Positions 35,801-39,769 of a DNA stretch of 64,000 nucleotides are shown piece after piece; position 1 is the stretch's first letter, and each line of letters starts with the position of its first letter. This DNA comes from Hemicordylus capensis. Its lineage: Eukaryota > Chordata > Lepidosauria > Squamata > Cordylidae. The stretch spans positions 9,264,501 to 9,328,500 of the forward strand of contig NC_069669.1 of assembly GCF_027244095.1 (NCBI RefSeq). The letters run 5' to 3'. The notes beneath the pieces are model-generated. The model saw only the letters and a list, made by a program, of their open reading frames with translations. It was not told the origin of the DNA and searched no databases. The position numbers and the translations under genes were made by a program.

Positions 35801-35860
35801 ATCCGGTTTGGCGCCCGGGTGATCGGAAAGCGTCCTGAGCAACTCCGGTTCCATTTTCAT
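3805..35860 (-). CDS. RAB11FIP3: RAB11FIP3, Rab11 family-interacting protein 3 (5' part; two coding exons in window)
   Basis: Join of exon 1 (34877-35860) and exon 2 (3805-3898); the remaining exons lie beyond the left edge. The family is a Rab11/Arf6 effector that acts at recycling endosomes and in cytokinesis. It has N-terminal EF hands and a C-terminal coiled coil with the Rab-binding domain; that C-terminal part is not in this window. Seen here: a long acidic, proline-rich N-terminus, then RLRAVFDALDRDGDGF leading into a canonical EF-hand, and in exon 2 a second degenerate EF-hand (LDPAGLGVISFEDF). The region from RLRAVFDALD to ISAIRNG is nearly identical to what I remember of human RAB11FIP3, while the first ~290 residues are not alignable by eye. 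The exon junction is phase 0 (CAG|GTAAGG donor, TTTGCAG|GTG acceptor). The gene lies downstream of DECR2 on the same strand, as in human 16p13.3. Confidence 0.93.
4611..4650 (+). repeat. Perfect 20-bp tandem duplication
   Basis: CCTTAACAGTTCTCCCAGGG occurs twice head to tail. Confidence 0.95.
4868..5172 (+). mobile_element. Composite 5S-tRNA SINE, near full length
   Basis: GAGAGCTGGTCTTGTG head, GCTAAGCAGGGTCTGCCCTG (5S box A region), ATGGGTGGCCATATG (5S box C region), linker, tRNA-derived body and tail GGTCTGACTCAGTATATGGC. Confidence 0.8.
5650..5795. mobile_element. hAT-type palindromic MITE
   Basis: Inverted arms: GGACTACAACTCCCATAATC and GAATTATGGGAGTTGTAGGC, with outer arms TACTCAACTTAGGCC / GGCCAAGCTGAGCA. 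About 145 bp with no coding capacity. Confidence 0.7.
5928..5951 (+). repeat. (CA)n microsatellite
   Basis: About 12 CA units. Confidence 0.95.
6110..6212. mobile_element. hAT-type palindromic MITE
   Basis: ACAACTCCCATCATCCCCAG and GGTGATGGGAGTTGTAGTCC arms; right end GGCAAGGTTGGGAACCCCC. Confidence 0.65.
7050..7175 (-). mobile_element. L2-like 3' end fragment
   Basis: Minus-strand copy of the TTGTGAGCCCTTTGGGG ... CAACCGCTTTGAGAATG ... ATAAATATTTG terminus. Confidence 0.55.
7352..7540 (-). mobile_element. tRNA-body SINE lacking the 5S head
   Basis: Tail GAGTCAGACCCTTGGTCTAT, body, and tRNA-like A box GGTAGAGCATCTGTTTTGCA on the minus strand; there is no 5S-like segment. Confidence 0.7.
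7565..7705. mobile_element. hAT-type palindromic MITE
   Basis: Long inverted repeat: CAACCCTGGCTCTC / GAGAGCCAGGGTTG outside and ACTACAACCCCCATCATCCT / GGATGATGGAAGTTGTAGTT inside. Confidence 0.7.
7712..7792. mobile_element. hAT-type palindromic MITE, short copy
   Basis: TACAACTCCCATCACCCC and GGGGTGATGGGAGTTGTAGT arms adjacent to the previous copy. Confidence 0.6.
8868..9096 (+). mobile_element. L2-like element
   Basis: ACTGAGCAAAGAGGCCCCTT, GGGGGAGAGCAACCGGCCC, CTTTTTTAGACTGTGAGTCC and tail GAAAAGCGGTATAGAAATAT. Confidence 0.65.
9128..9248 (-). mobile_element. Degenerate tRNA-body SINE fragment
   Basis: CTGAGACCATCTGCACGCAA then AGATGTTCTACCACTGAGCG matches the tRNA-derived part of the composite SINE. 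Confidence 0.45.
9249..10454. other. Unannotated intron sequence
   Basis: AT-rich single-copy-looking DNA with a short poly-G run near 9553. No exon or repeat family recognised. Confidence 0.5.
10455..10713 (-). mobile_element. Sauria-type SINE
   Basis: Minus-strand copy from a GGCCACCTAATGGCGCAGCG head to an AGTCGACACCAACTCAATGG tail. Confidence 0.75.
10848..11285. mobile_element. hAT-type MITE split by a SINE
   Basis: Left arm at 10848-10881 (GGCCTGCTCAACTTCGGCCC) and remainder at 11172-11285 (CTCCCATAATCCC .. GATGATGGGAGTTGTAGTCC .. ATCAGGCCCGCTTG). The composite SINE at 10882-11171 lies in between. Confidence 0.7.
10882..11171 (-). mobile_element. Composite 5S-tRNA SINE inside a MITE
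   Basis: Tail first (GATGCTGCCATATACTGAGT) through to the 5S-like AACCAGGGTGGACCCTGCTT and AGACCAGCTCTCCTC head on the minus strand. Confidence 0.8.
11904..12030. mobile_element. hAT-type palindromic MITE, well preserved
   Basis: AACCAAGGGGTTCTCA and TGAGAACCCCTTGGTT ends; inner GGACTACAGATCCCATCACC / GGTGATGGGATCTGTAGTCC. A near-perfect hairpin of about 125 bases. Confidence 0.75.
12140..12895 (+). mobile_element. CR1-like LINE fragment, interrupted
   Basis: Plus-strand pieces at 12140-12300 (AGACCTCACGTGGAATGCTG, reading RPHVECCVQFW) and 12738-12895 (CTGGGGGAGAGAAGACCAAG). This is the C-terminal region of a CR1-type reverse transcriptase, split by the minus-strand element below. Confidence 0.55.
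12305..12735 (-). mobile_element. CR1-like LINE 3' end
   Basis: Minus strand reads GHPLKLKVGKLRTDNRKYFF then NLWNSLPWDVVMATSLDAF, the terminal part of the ORF, followed by the 3' region ending CTGATCCAGCAGGGCTTGTC. Confidence 0.7.
12988..13298 (-). mobile_element. Composite 5S-tRNA SINE
   Basis: AGGAAGCTGCCTTCTACTGA tail to the AAGACCAGCTCTCCTT head; includes tRNA-like and 5S-like (AGCCAGGGTGGACCCTGCTT) parts. Confidence 0.8.
14168..14468 (+). mobile_element. Composite 5S-tRNA SINE
   Basis: GAGCTGTCTATTGGTAGC head, GCTAAGCAGGGTCTGCCCTG, linker TTCCCCTCAGGGGATGG, body and tail. Confidence 0.8.
14469..14690 (+). mobile_element. Second, 5'-truncated composite SINE in tandem
   Basis: Starts inside the 5S segment at AGACTACATGTGTGAGCACT and runs to TTCCTATGTTCCTATGAG, directly after the previous copy. 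It is either a tandem duplication or an independent truncated insertion. Confidence 0.7.
14691..15674. other. Degenerate SINE remnant, then unannotated intron
   Basis: 14700-14880 contains CCCAGGTTCAATCTTTGG and ATGACCAATGGTCTGACTCC, an old tRNA-body SINE. No feature recognised after that. A 26-base word (GGTTACAGGTACTCAA core) is repeated near 15640-15690. Confidence 0.4.
15675..15920 (+). mobile_element. L2-like element
   Basis: ACTGGGCAAAGAAGCACC, GGGGGAGAGTAACTAGCCC, TTTTAGAATGTGAGCCC and tail CTGAGCTATTTTTGGAAGGG plus (AAC)n. Confidence 0.65.
15936..16415. mobile_element. R4-like LINE copy with inverted 5' half
   Basis: 15936-16170 read on the minus strand gives part of a reverse-transcriptase ORF (SNQRRFYQSIEGE then VQFWGKLWDNP). 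From about 16165 the plus strand reads LLEEHLNTIGATEITISQLQ then KAALLGTAYILRRYL and a stop, followed by a 3' UTR. The opposite orientation of the two pieces is what twin priming yields. Clade assignment (R4/Dong-like) is from memory. Confidence 0.65.
16416..17049. other. Unannotated intron sequence
   Basis: Contains a poly-G run near 16665-16688. No exon or recognised repeat. Confidence 0.5.
17050..17353 (-). mobile_element. Composite 5S-tRNA SINE
   Basis: AGGAAGCTGCCATTATACTG tail to the AACTAGGGTGGACCCTTCTT 5S segment and ACTACCTCTCCTCCC head. Confidence 0.78.
17570..17625. mobile_element. Half of a hAT-type MITE
   Basis: CAAAGGTTCCTAACCTTGGG and GGACTACAACTCCCATCATC; the right half is missing. 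Confidence 0.55.
17806..18127 (-). mobile_element. Composite 5S-tRNA SINE
   Basis: CATATACCGAGTCAGACCAC tail, body, CCCATCTCCTACGGGG linker, 5S-like AACCAAGGGGGAACCTACTT, and CAAGACCAGCTCTCCTCC head. Confidence 0.78.
18333..18377 (+). repeat. 20-bp tandem duplication
   Basis: GGATCCGAGACGGGATCTGG occurs twice in tandem. Confidence 0.9.
18450..18720 (-). mobile_element. LINE-derived repeat of uncertain family
   Basis: TATTTTTATTCCACCTTCTG followed by low-complexity A-rich sequence and a hypothetical LINE 3' body. Similar patterns occur at about 5900-6060, 6460-6880, 19255-19650 and 60020-60230. Not classified. Confidence 0.35.
18866..19128 (-). mobile_element. Sauria-type SINE joined to a 5S-SINE head remnant
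   Basis: 18866-18886 reads AGGAGAGTTGGACTTGTGGT, the first 20 bases of the composite SINE, and passes straight into (GTAAAG)n and the Bov-B-like tail of a minus-strand Sauria SINE ending CGCCATTAGGTGGCT. Confidence 0.7.
19255..19660 (-). mobile_element. LINE-derived repeat of uncertain family
   Basis: AGAGAATTCCAGAACCTCGG then GGCTGCCACTGAGAAGGCCC resembles the segment at 6715-6765 (TTCCAGAGCCTGGGAGCAAC). Not classified. Confidence 0.35.
19675..19858 (+). mobile_element. CR1-like LINE ORF end fragment
   Basis: Reads KRKYFFTQRITNLWNSLPLD then VVTANNLDGFKRGLD on the plus strand. Confidence 0.65.
19918..20173 (-). mobile_element. Sauria-type SINE
   Basis: Bov-B-like GTGCCGTCGAGTCAGTGTCC at the left and CTGCACCATTAGGTACC at the right mark a full minus-strand copy. 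Confidence 0.75.
20175..20648 (-). mobile_element. tRNA-derived SINE (TAGTGGTTAGAG family) split by a composite SINE
   Basis: 20175-20300 (GACTGGCCCAAGGTCAGTCA .. GGATTTGAACCTGGATCC) and 20612-20648 (ACACTAACCACTTCACCCC) are two halves of one minus-strand SINE. ATGAGAT sits at both junction sides, as expected of a target duplication. Confidence 0.6.
20311..20615 (+). mobile_element. Composite 5S-tRNA SINE, near full length
   Basis: AGGAGAGCTGGTCTGGTGGT head, AAGCAGGGTCCACCCTGG, AATGGGAAACTAGAAGTG, linker TTCCCCTCAGGGGATGG, tail CTCAGTATATGGCAGCTTCC. Confidence 0.82.
20649..21192. other. Unannotated intron sequence
   Basis: No exon, RNA or repeat family recognised; open frames here lack splice context and similarity. 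Confidence 0.45.
21193..21402 (-). mobile_element. Sauria-type SINE, shortened
   Basis: ATGAAGTCGGTTCCGACTCT left and GACTTGAACCGGCAACCTTA right; lacks the extreme ends. Confidence 0.65.
21935..22030. mobile_element. hAT-type palindromic MITE
   Basis: AAACCCATCACCCCCCCACT and GGGGGTGATGGGAGTTGTAG arms; right end GGGGATTCCTGTTA. Confidence 0.55.
22040..22150. mobile_element. hAT-type palindromic MITE
   Basis: CAGATGTTGCCCAACGACAA .. GGAGTTTTAGTTCGGCAACA .. CTGGAGGACCACAGCTGGGG; diverged arms. Confidence 0.5.
22540..22690 (+). mobile_element. CR1-like LINE fragment
   Basis: ATCGTGTCCAGTTTGGGGCA and CAGAGGAGGGCCACAGAGAC match the C-terminal coding region typical of CR1-type elements. Confidence 0.5.
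22695..22779 (+). mobile_element. L2-like 5' fragment
   Basis: ACTGAGCAAAGTGGCACCTT and CAGGGAGTCAGCAACTGGTC; truncated. Confidence 0.5.
22780..22975 (-). mobile_element. Sauria-type SINE joined to a 5S-SINE head remnant
   Basis: AGGAGAGCTGGTCTTGTGGT immediately followed by GAAGGTAAAGTGCGCTG, the minus-strand tail of a Sauria SINE. This is the same chimeric junction as near 18.88 kb. Confidence 0.7.
22976..23804. other. Unannotated intron sequence
   Basis: No recognised feature; a short GA repeat near 23152-23163. Confidence 0.5.
23805..23894 (+). repeat. 32-bp minisatellite, 2.8 copies
   Basis: Units start with CCACTCTAGCC at 23805, 23837 and 23869 and end CTCCCGCCG; they differ at a few positions. 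Confidence 0.9.
24174..24230 (+). repeat. (TG)n microsatellite
   Basis: About 28 TG units, followed by CT-rich sequence to 24310. Confidence 0.97.
24348..24590 (-). mobile_element. L2-like element, near complete
   Basis: Minus strand: CTGGGTAAAGAGGCACC .. AGGGGGAGAGTCACTGGCCC .. TAGATTGTGAGCCCTTTGGG .. AACCGCTTTGGAAACATTTG .. AAAGCAGTATATAAATATT. Confidence 0.7.
25030..25512. mobile_element. hAT-type MITE halves around an L2-like insertion
   Basis: Left half at 25030-25096 (CAGGGGTTCCCAACC .. GAACTACAACTCCCATCATC) and right end at 25470-25512 (TTCAGCAACATCTGGAGTAC). They are separated by unrelated DNA and an L2-like copy. Confidence 0.5.
25215..25468 (+). mobile_element. L2-like element
   Basis: GGGGAGAGCAATTAGCCC, CAGTGGCTGTTGCTGGTGTC, TTTTTAGATTGTGAGCCC, and GTTGAAAAGCAGTATAGTAT tail with ATT repeat. 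Confidence 0.65.
25790..25912. mobile_element. hAT-type palindromic MITE
   Basis: CAGGGATTCCCAGAGG / CATCTGGGAATCCCTG ends and CTACAATTCCCAGAATCC / GGATTCTGGGAGTTGTAG inner arms. The arm ACTACAATTCCCAGAAT is an almost exact ZNF143 motif. Confidence 0.75.
26072..26387 (+). mobile_element. Composite 5S-tRNA SINE, near full length
   Basis: AGGAGAGGTGGTCTTGTGGT head, CACCCTGGTTTGCATTTGAA, ATGGGAGACCGCATGTGAGC, linker TTCCTCTCAGGGGGTGG, tail CTCAGTATAGGGCAGCTTCT. Confidence 0.82.
26906..27145. mobile_element. Snap-back composite SINE
   Basis: 26906-27083 is the tail and body on the minus strand; 27084-27145 is the tail again on the plus strand. Both outer ends carry CATAGGAAC/GTTCCTA, so about 60 bases at the two ends are inverted repeats. 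Confidence 0.7.
27288..27411 (+). mobile_element. L2-like 3' tail with (AAT)n
   Basis: TAAACCACCCTGAGCCATTT and GGAAGGGTGGTATAGAAATT followed by about 17 AAT units from 27361. Confidence 0.7.
27412..28388. other. Unannotated intron sequence
   Basis: AT-rich with a short poly-A near 28362. No exon recognised; a SINE tail trace at 27950-27985. Confidence 0.45.
28389..28811 (-). mobile_element. Composite 5S-tRNA SINE with partial second head
   Basis: 28389-28655 is tail to head on the minus strand. At 28656 a second partial copy begins in the body (TTGGAACCTAGATGCTCTTC) and repeats linker, 5S segment and head to 28811. Confidence 0.72.
29160..29222. mobile_element. Half of a hAT-type MITE
   Basis: GATTACGGGAGTTGTAGGCC and AGGGCCAAAGTTGCTCAGCC. 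Confidence 0.5.
29378..29612 (+). mobile_element. tRNA-derived SINE (TAGTGGTTAGAG family)
   Basis: A box GTGTAGTGGTTAGAGTGC, B box GAGTTCAAATCCC, GGGCCAGTCACTTCTCTCTC, CACAGGGTTGTTG and tail CTCCTTGGAGGAAGAGCAGG. Confidence 0.78.
29613..30025. mobile_element. Possible non-autonomous DNA transposon
   Basis: Right end (minus strand) ACAATCATCCCTTGCTAACC then GCGGTTTTGAG; the left end is only loosely similar inverted (GTTGGCAAATTCACAGTTGA). The interior is non-coding and C/A-rich. Confidence 0.35.
30176..30400 (+). mobile_element. L2-like element, near complete
   Basis: AACTGAGCAAAGAAGCACCT, GGGGGAGAGCAACTGGCCC, CAGTGGCTGTTGCTGGTGTC, TTTTAGATTGTGAGCCC, and a GTAGTATATAAATATTCATC tail. Confidence 0.72.
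30880..31240 (+). mobile_element. tRNA-derived SINE split by a MITE
   Basis: Head 30880-30912 (GGTGGTGTAGTGGTTAGAGC) resumes at 31058 (GTTAGAGTGTTGGATTAGGA) and continues to the TATAAATGTAAA tail. It was interrupted by the 145-bp MITE at 30913-31057. Confidence 0.8.
30913..31057. mobile_element. hAT-type palindromic MITE with target duplication
   Basis: Flanked by GTTAGAGC (30905-30912) and GTTAGAGT (31058-31065), an 8-bp duplication with one difference, inside a SINE whose unbroken form is known from other copies. Arms TACAACTCCCATAATCCC / GGGGATTATGTGAGTTGCAG. Confidence 0.82.
31601..31903 (+). mobile_element. Composite 5S-tRNA SINE, near full length
   Basis: GGAGAGCTGGTCTTGTGTTA head, TAGCTAAGCAGGGTCCACCC, TTTGAATGGGAGACTCCATG, linker TTCCCCTTAGGGGATGG, tail TCTGACTCAGTAGAAAGC. 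Confidence 0.83.
32170..32520 (-). mobile_element. CR1-like LINE 3' fragment
   Basis: Minus strand ends GGCCTGATCCAGCAGGGCTT; upstream GGGAGCAACAGCAGGAATTC and GCTATCAACGGCTACTCGTC. Diverged. Confidence 0.6.
32783..32858 (+). repeat. (TG)n then (GA)n microsatellite
   Basis: About 24 TG units followed by about 13 GA units. Confidence 0.97.
32903..33055 (-). mobile_element. tRNA-body SINE lacking the 5S head
   Basis: GATGCTGCCACAGAGTGTCA tail through GCCAGGGATTGAACTGGGGG; truncated in the tRNA part. Confidence 0.65.
33056..33240 (-). mobile_element. tRNA-body SINE lacking the 5S head
   Basis: Second copy head to tail with the previous one: AAGCTGCCTTCTGCCGAGTC .. GAGGATTGAACAGGGGACCT .. ACTCTGCCACAGTCC. 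Confidence 0.65.
33241..33794. other. Unannotated intron sequence
   Basis: No recognised feature. Confidence 0.5.
33795..34115 (-). mobile_element. CR1-like LINE 3' end
   Basis: Minus strand contains TGCCGTGGGAGGTAGTGGTG, ATGGTTTTAAAAGGGGCTTA and the terminus GCCTGATCCAGCAGGGCTGT. Confidence 0.7.
34513..34713 (+). mobile_element. tRNA-derived SINE (TAGTGGTTAGAG family)
   Basis: GTAGCTAGAGTGTGTTGGAC, GAGTTCAAATCTCC, CACAGGGTTGTTGTGAGGAT and GCGGAAGAGCAGGATAAAAA. Confidence 0.72.
34877..35860 (-). CDS. RAB11FIP3: RAB11FIP3 coding exon 1
   Basis: Encodes 328 residues from the 5'-most in-frame ATG (35860) to a donor CAG|GTAAGG at 34876/34877. A second ATG two codons on (35854) has the better context (AAAATGG) and may be the real start; the longer reading upstream depends on a GTG. 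Residues 1-290 are low complexity, rich in P, G, E and D. Residues 305-316 (DRDGDGFVRIEE) form a perfect 12-residue EF-hand calcium loop with acidic residues at positions 1, 3, 5 and 12. The exon sits inside a CpG-rich block, which explains long open frames on the opposite strand that I do not consider genes. Confidence 0.93.
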
Positions 35861-36930
35861 CAGAGATGGAGGGAGGCGGGGATGAGTCGAGAGCGGCACA
35901 GGGGCGGGCAGGCGGGCGGGGGTCCCTTCCTTAGCGGCAGCTGCCCAGACGCTGGACCCGGAGCGGGCTCCGGATCTCGGTGCCGCCGCGGCGGAGCCCT
36001 CGGGCGCTTCCGATCCTCCCCCGGGGCCAAGCGGGGCGCCGCGGTGCCATCACCTGGCCTCCATCCTCCGCATCTCCAGGCGGGAAAGGCCCCCCCAGGG
36101 GTGGGGAAGGAGGAGGGGGCGCTACGAAGAAAGGAGGCGGCGGGTTCCCCGAGCGATCCGGCTCCCAACGCCCAGAGCAGAAACTGCAATCCAGAACAGC
36201 CTCAACCCGAAAAAAAGGAATATAGATTCTGCCCCAAATAGATTCAGATCGGGTTGGAAACCTATTCAGACCCAAAAAAAACAGAGCTCGTGATCCAGGA
36301 CAGCCACAAAACCCGAAAAAGGAAATATAGATAGCTATAATTTTCCTGCAGAGCGGAAAAATCCGCAGCAGCGGAGGAGGGGCGAGGGGAAAGCGCTGCG
36401 TTCCCCGGCAAGGCAGGGCCCTGCTCAGAGGCGCCCGGCCAGAGAGGCTCCGGAGCCAAACCGGAGTGAAATCGAATCCGGAGTCCCCAACTCAGAAGGG
36501 AGATCGAGACGGGCGGGGGTCTCCGCGGGCCTCTTTTGTCTTCGCCGTCGCCCTGAAATCCCCCACCCGGCGACGAGATCGGATCCTGGCGGCGCTGAGC
36601 TCCCCTTGCGGCAAAGGTGCGCGGCAGGCGAGCGCCTCGCTTCTCTTCTCTGCAAGCCGGCGGCCGCTTGGCTCTGTCTGCCCGGCGGCGCTCCGGCAGG
36701 CTCCTCCCGTCCGGGGCGGGGGACCAGGAGCAGGAGGCTGGCTTTGTGTCTCACCAGATCAGGCTCCACCCGTTGCCTGGACGGCGGGGAGAGGGAGAGG
36801 GAGCAGGCGTCGTGTGAATGAGTCATGCTTGCAGCAAAAGGGAGCAAGGGCGCGAGAGGGTTAAAAATCAGGGTCATCACCCGGAGGCGGCTGGAGGTAG
36901 CCATGCCCTCATCTAGCCCGAAGGGTGCCA
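35861..36930 (-). promoter_or_regulatory. RAB11FIP3: RAB11FIP3 CpG-island promoter and 5' UTR region
   Basis: GC-rich sequence with frequent CpG continuing upstream of the start codon to about 36.9 kb, beyond which the sequence becomes ordinary repeat-rich DNA. An AP-1 consensus TGAGTCA lies at 36819-36825 near the upstream edge. No TATA box is evident near a plausible start site. Two AT-rich patches (about 36185-36250 and 36285-36345) interrupt the island and are near-copies of each other. The exact transcription start cannot be placed from sequence. Confidence 0.7.
36188..36333. repeat. Duplicated ~43-bp AT-rich block in the RAB11FIP3 5' flank
   Basis: The stretch at about 36188-36230 (CAATCCAGAACAGCC, then ACCCGAAAAA, then GGAATATAGAT) recurs with few changes at 36291-36333 (GATCCAGGACAGCC, ACCCGAAAAA, GGAAATATAGAT), offset about 103 bases. 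It is a local direct duplication inside an otherwise GC-rich promoter region. Confidence 0.7.
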
Positions 36931-36951
36931 AGCTTAGGTCCCCCGATGTTT

Positions 36952-37390
36952 GTTTGATTGATTGATTGATTGAGTGCCGTCAAGTCAGTGTCGACTCTTA
37001 GCGCGACCACATAAATAGATTCTCTCCAGGATGATCTGTCTTCCACTTGGCCTTGAAGGTCTCTCAGTGGTGCCTTCATTGCTGTCGTCATCGAGTCCAT
37101 CCACCTTGCTGCTGGTCGTCCTCTTCTTCTCTCGACTTCAACTTTCCCCAGCATGATGGACTTCTCAAGGGAGCTGGGTCTTTGCATAATGTGTCAGAAG
37201 TAGGAGAGTTTGAGCCTGGTCATTTGTGCCTTGAGTGAAAATCTTGGATTGATTTGTTCTAAGATCCACTGGTTTGTTTTCCTGGCTGTCCATGGTCTCC
37301 TCAAAAGTCTTCTCCAGCGCCAAAGTTCAAAAGCCTCAATGCTTTTTCTATCTTGCTTCTTCAAAGTCCAGCTTTCACATCCATAGCTGC
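36952..37390 (-). mobile_element. Bov-B (RTE-type) LINE 3' end
   Basis: Minus strand reads LKKQDRKSIEAFELWRWRR and SSLEKSIMLGKVEVERRRGR, the C-terminus of Bov-B ORF2, then GTCGACACTGACTTGACGGC and (AATC)n. The frame is broken by at least one stop. 5' truncated. Confidence 0.85.
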
Positions 37391-37460
37391 CAGTCAGTGT
37401 AGACAGTACTGAGCTAGGTGGACCAAAGGTCTGACTCAGCAGAAGGCAGCTTTCTTTGCT
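37386..37460 (+). mobile_element. Composite-SINE tail fragment
   Basis: GCTGCCAGTCAGTGTAGACA and GGTCTGACTCAGCAGAAGGC. Confidence 0.6.
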
Positions 37461-37564
37461 GCCAGGGACAGCTTACAGGCTGAAGCAGACCCACCTAGTT
37501 TCACCATCTGGTCAACATTATTTTCCCCACTCTCCACCCTATCCTATCTCCTACCCCCTCTTTG

Positions 37565-37640
37565 GATAGGAAGCTGCCATCAATCAGTCAGATCCTTAGT
37601 CCATCTACTGGCAGCAACCCTCCAGGGTTCATTGGTGGGC
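37565..37640 (-). mobile_element. Composite-SINE tail fragment
   Basis: AGGAAGCTGCCATCAATCAG and AGTCCATCTACTGGCAGC on the minus strand. Confidence 0.5.
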
Positions 37641-37653
37641 CAGCAATCCTTGG

Positions 37654-37815
37654 AAGGGATGGCGCTCCAATCGATTCAAGCGGAATCAGGGTCGATTCAA
37701 TTCGAACTTGAATCAGGCCCTTTATCCTAAGGGCGATTCGATTCGAGTTGGAATCACTTGAATCACCCTGATTCGAGCTCGAATTGATTCAGCTCAAATC
37801 AATGTGCACATCTCT
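37654..37815. mobile_element. MITE with GATTC/GAATC-rich core
   Basis: GGGATGG at the left and TGTGCACATCTCTA at the right; the interior alternates GATTCGA, GAATC and TCGAATT in both orientations. Confidence 0.45.
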
Positions 37816-37827
37816 AGTCTGTGTAGA

Positions 37828-37965
37828 CCAGGGCTGCTCAGCTTTGGCCCTCCTGCAGATGTCAGCCCACAACCCCCATAATCCCTGGCTATTGACCACT
37901 GTGCCTGGGTATTACGTAGCCCCCAAACAGCTGGGGGGCTGAAGTTGAGCAGGCCTGATGTAGAC
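37828..37965. mobile_element. hAT-type palindromic MITE
   Basis: GGCTGCTCAGCTTTGGCCCT / GGGCTGAAGTTGAGCAGGCC outer arms; inner CACAACCCCCATAATCCCTG / GGGTATTACGTAG decayed. Confidence 0.6.
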
Positions 37966-38120
37966 AATACTGAGCTAGATGGACCAATGGCCTGACTTGG
38001 TATAAGGCAGCTTCCTAGATTCCTATGGATCTTTCCAAGCCCCCTACCTGGAGATGCAGGTATTGAACCTGTGACCTCTTGCAGGTGCTGCTCTGTCCCA
38101 GAGCTATGGCTTCACTTTCC
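37955..38120. mobile_element. SINE tail (+) and tRNA-body fragment (-)
   Basis: 37958-38028 plus strand ATACTGAGCTAGATGGACCA; 38030-38115 minus strand with ACCTGGAGATGCAGGTATTG and GAGCTATGGC. Confidence 0.5.
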
Positions 38121-38844
38121 CCCTTGAAACTGCCGTACTGAGTCAATCAATCCATTGACTGGCGGCAATTCTCCAGGGAGTGAAGCTCTGGGGACCTTCT
38201 GCATCATGCAGACCGTGTCTTCTGCTCCTCAACGACAGCCCTTTCCAAAGGTTCTCTCTTTGCTACTCAAACTGGCTGCAAGTAGGGTCGTTCTGCGGTT
38301 CTACCCCTGTTGTGAACCCGAAGGATCTGTTTGCCTGCCTGGTGGTATCTTCCTTATCTTACCTGGCACCCGACAACTTCTGTCCTGTGTGTTCCCAGGC
38401 TTGAGTAGTAATGTTTTCCCCCCCCTTCCCCTGCTTACCATCGGTTTCACTGTCCCTTGGTCAGTTTTAGATCTGTGGGAGTGTTGTGTCAGTTTCTTGT
38501 GTCAGTTTCTTTGCTTATTTTCCCCTTTGATTTAATAGTATTAAGTGTTTGAACTGTGGCGACCGTTTTCTATCTTGTAATTGCATCTGCGGCACTGCTG
38601 AGACCTTTCTGTAAGCCTCCTTTGGGGAGTGAAGCAGAGAAGACACCTTAAAAATAAACCGCGGTGGGGTATGCAGGCAGATGTTCTCAGACTTTGACTC
38701 TGGGTATGGCCGCATCAGGAGCTCCCAAATTTGAGGGGGGGGGTCCCCAAGTGTAGTGGGCTACAGTTCCCCTCACAGATGCTCTCCCACACAGCTTCAG
38801 TCCGTTGCTCGTGGGACTGAATACATTTTTATTTGTTCATTTTA

Positions 38845-39058
38845 TTGTTACACTTATATCCCACTCTTTCTCCGAGGAGCTCAGAGCAGTGTACATGGTT
38901 CTTTTTATCCTCACAACAACCCTGCGAGGTAGGTTAGGCTGAGAGATACGTGACTGGCCCAGAGTCACCCAGTGAGCTTCATGGCTGAGTGGGGATTTGA
39001 ACTCGGATCTTCCCGGTCCTAGTCCAACACTCTAACCACTACACTGTGCTGGCTCATT
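38845..39058 (-). mobile_element. tRNA-derived SINE (TAGTGGTTAGAG family)
   Basis: Minus-strand copy: ATATCCCACTCTTTCTCCGA .. CACAACAACCCTGCGAGG .. TGACTGGCCCAGAGTCACCC .. TCTAACCACTACACTGTGCT. Confidence 0.78.
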
Positions 39059-39079
39059 GCTATATATTCCCCAGTCATA

Positions 39080-39142
39080 CCTAGGGAGTTGCCTTTTACT
39101 GAGTCGGACCCTTGGTCCCTTTAGCTCAGTATTGTCCACTCG
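39080..39142 (-). mobile_element. Composite-SINE tail fragment
   Basis: GTTGCCTTTTACTGAGTCGG and TAGCTCAGTATTGTCC. Confidence 0.55.
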
Positions 39143-39232
39143 GTGATTGCACCTGCACCTCTTGAGAAACACCAGCTGTAATAATTGTGTACGGCTGTGC
39201 ACAGTGCATGGAAGTCAAACAGTTCAGAGCGG

Positions 39233-39532
39233 TCATAGGAACACAGGAAGCTGCCTTATGCTGAGTCAGACTACTGGTCCAGCTCACTCAGTATTGTCTG
39301 CACTGACTGGCAGCAGCTCTCCGAGGTTTCAGACAGGGGTCTCTCTCCCAGCCTTACCCGAAGATGCTGCCAGGGAGTGAACCTGGTGCCTGCTATGGCT
39401 CCATCCCCTGAGGGGAATATCTTACAGTGCTCACATCTAGCCATCCACCCAAATGCAAACCAAGGCAGACCCTGCTTAGCAAAGGTGACAATTCTCACTC
39501 GAGTAGCTACCACAGACCAGCTCTCTCCTCCT
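39233..39532 (-). mobile_element. Composite 5S-tRNA SINE
   Basis: AGGAACACAGGAAGCTGCCT tail, linker CCCCTGAGGGGAATATC, 5S-like AACCAAGGCAGACCCTGCTT, head ACAGACCAGCTCTCTCCTCC. Confidence 0.78.
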
Positions 39533-39769
39533 CCCCAAATTAATGTCGCCCAGTTAAAGCAAACTTATTGGATTGATCGTATGACTCTAAATTGATTGAG
39601 CTTGCATATGAGTAGTGCAATCTTTCTGAAGTGTGTTTTGTTTTCTTTTAAGGTGATGCATATCTGGCTGCGAATCGGATTCCTGGATTTAATACATGGC
39701 TCCACAAACGAGGAGGGTGGCTCCTTCAAACAACTCAGCCGCCCGCCCCGTTTCCCCCTCCAGAAGAAC

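Noticed and set aside
35241-36241. Long open frames on the plus strand opposite RAB11FIP3 exon 1
   Set aside because: They are arginine/proline/serine-rich, typical of the antisense of a GC-rich exon, and have no recognisable domain or splice context.
36425-36931. 168-codon minus-strand frame upstream of RAB11FIP3
   Set aside because: Lies in the CpG island, has no similarity I recognise, and is out of context for the known first exon; likely chance openness in GC-rich DNA.
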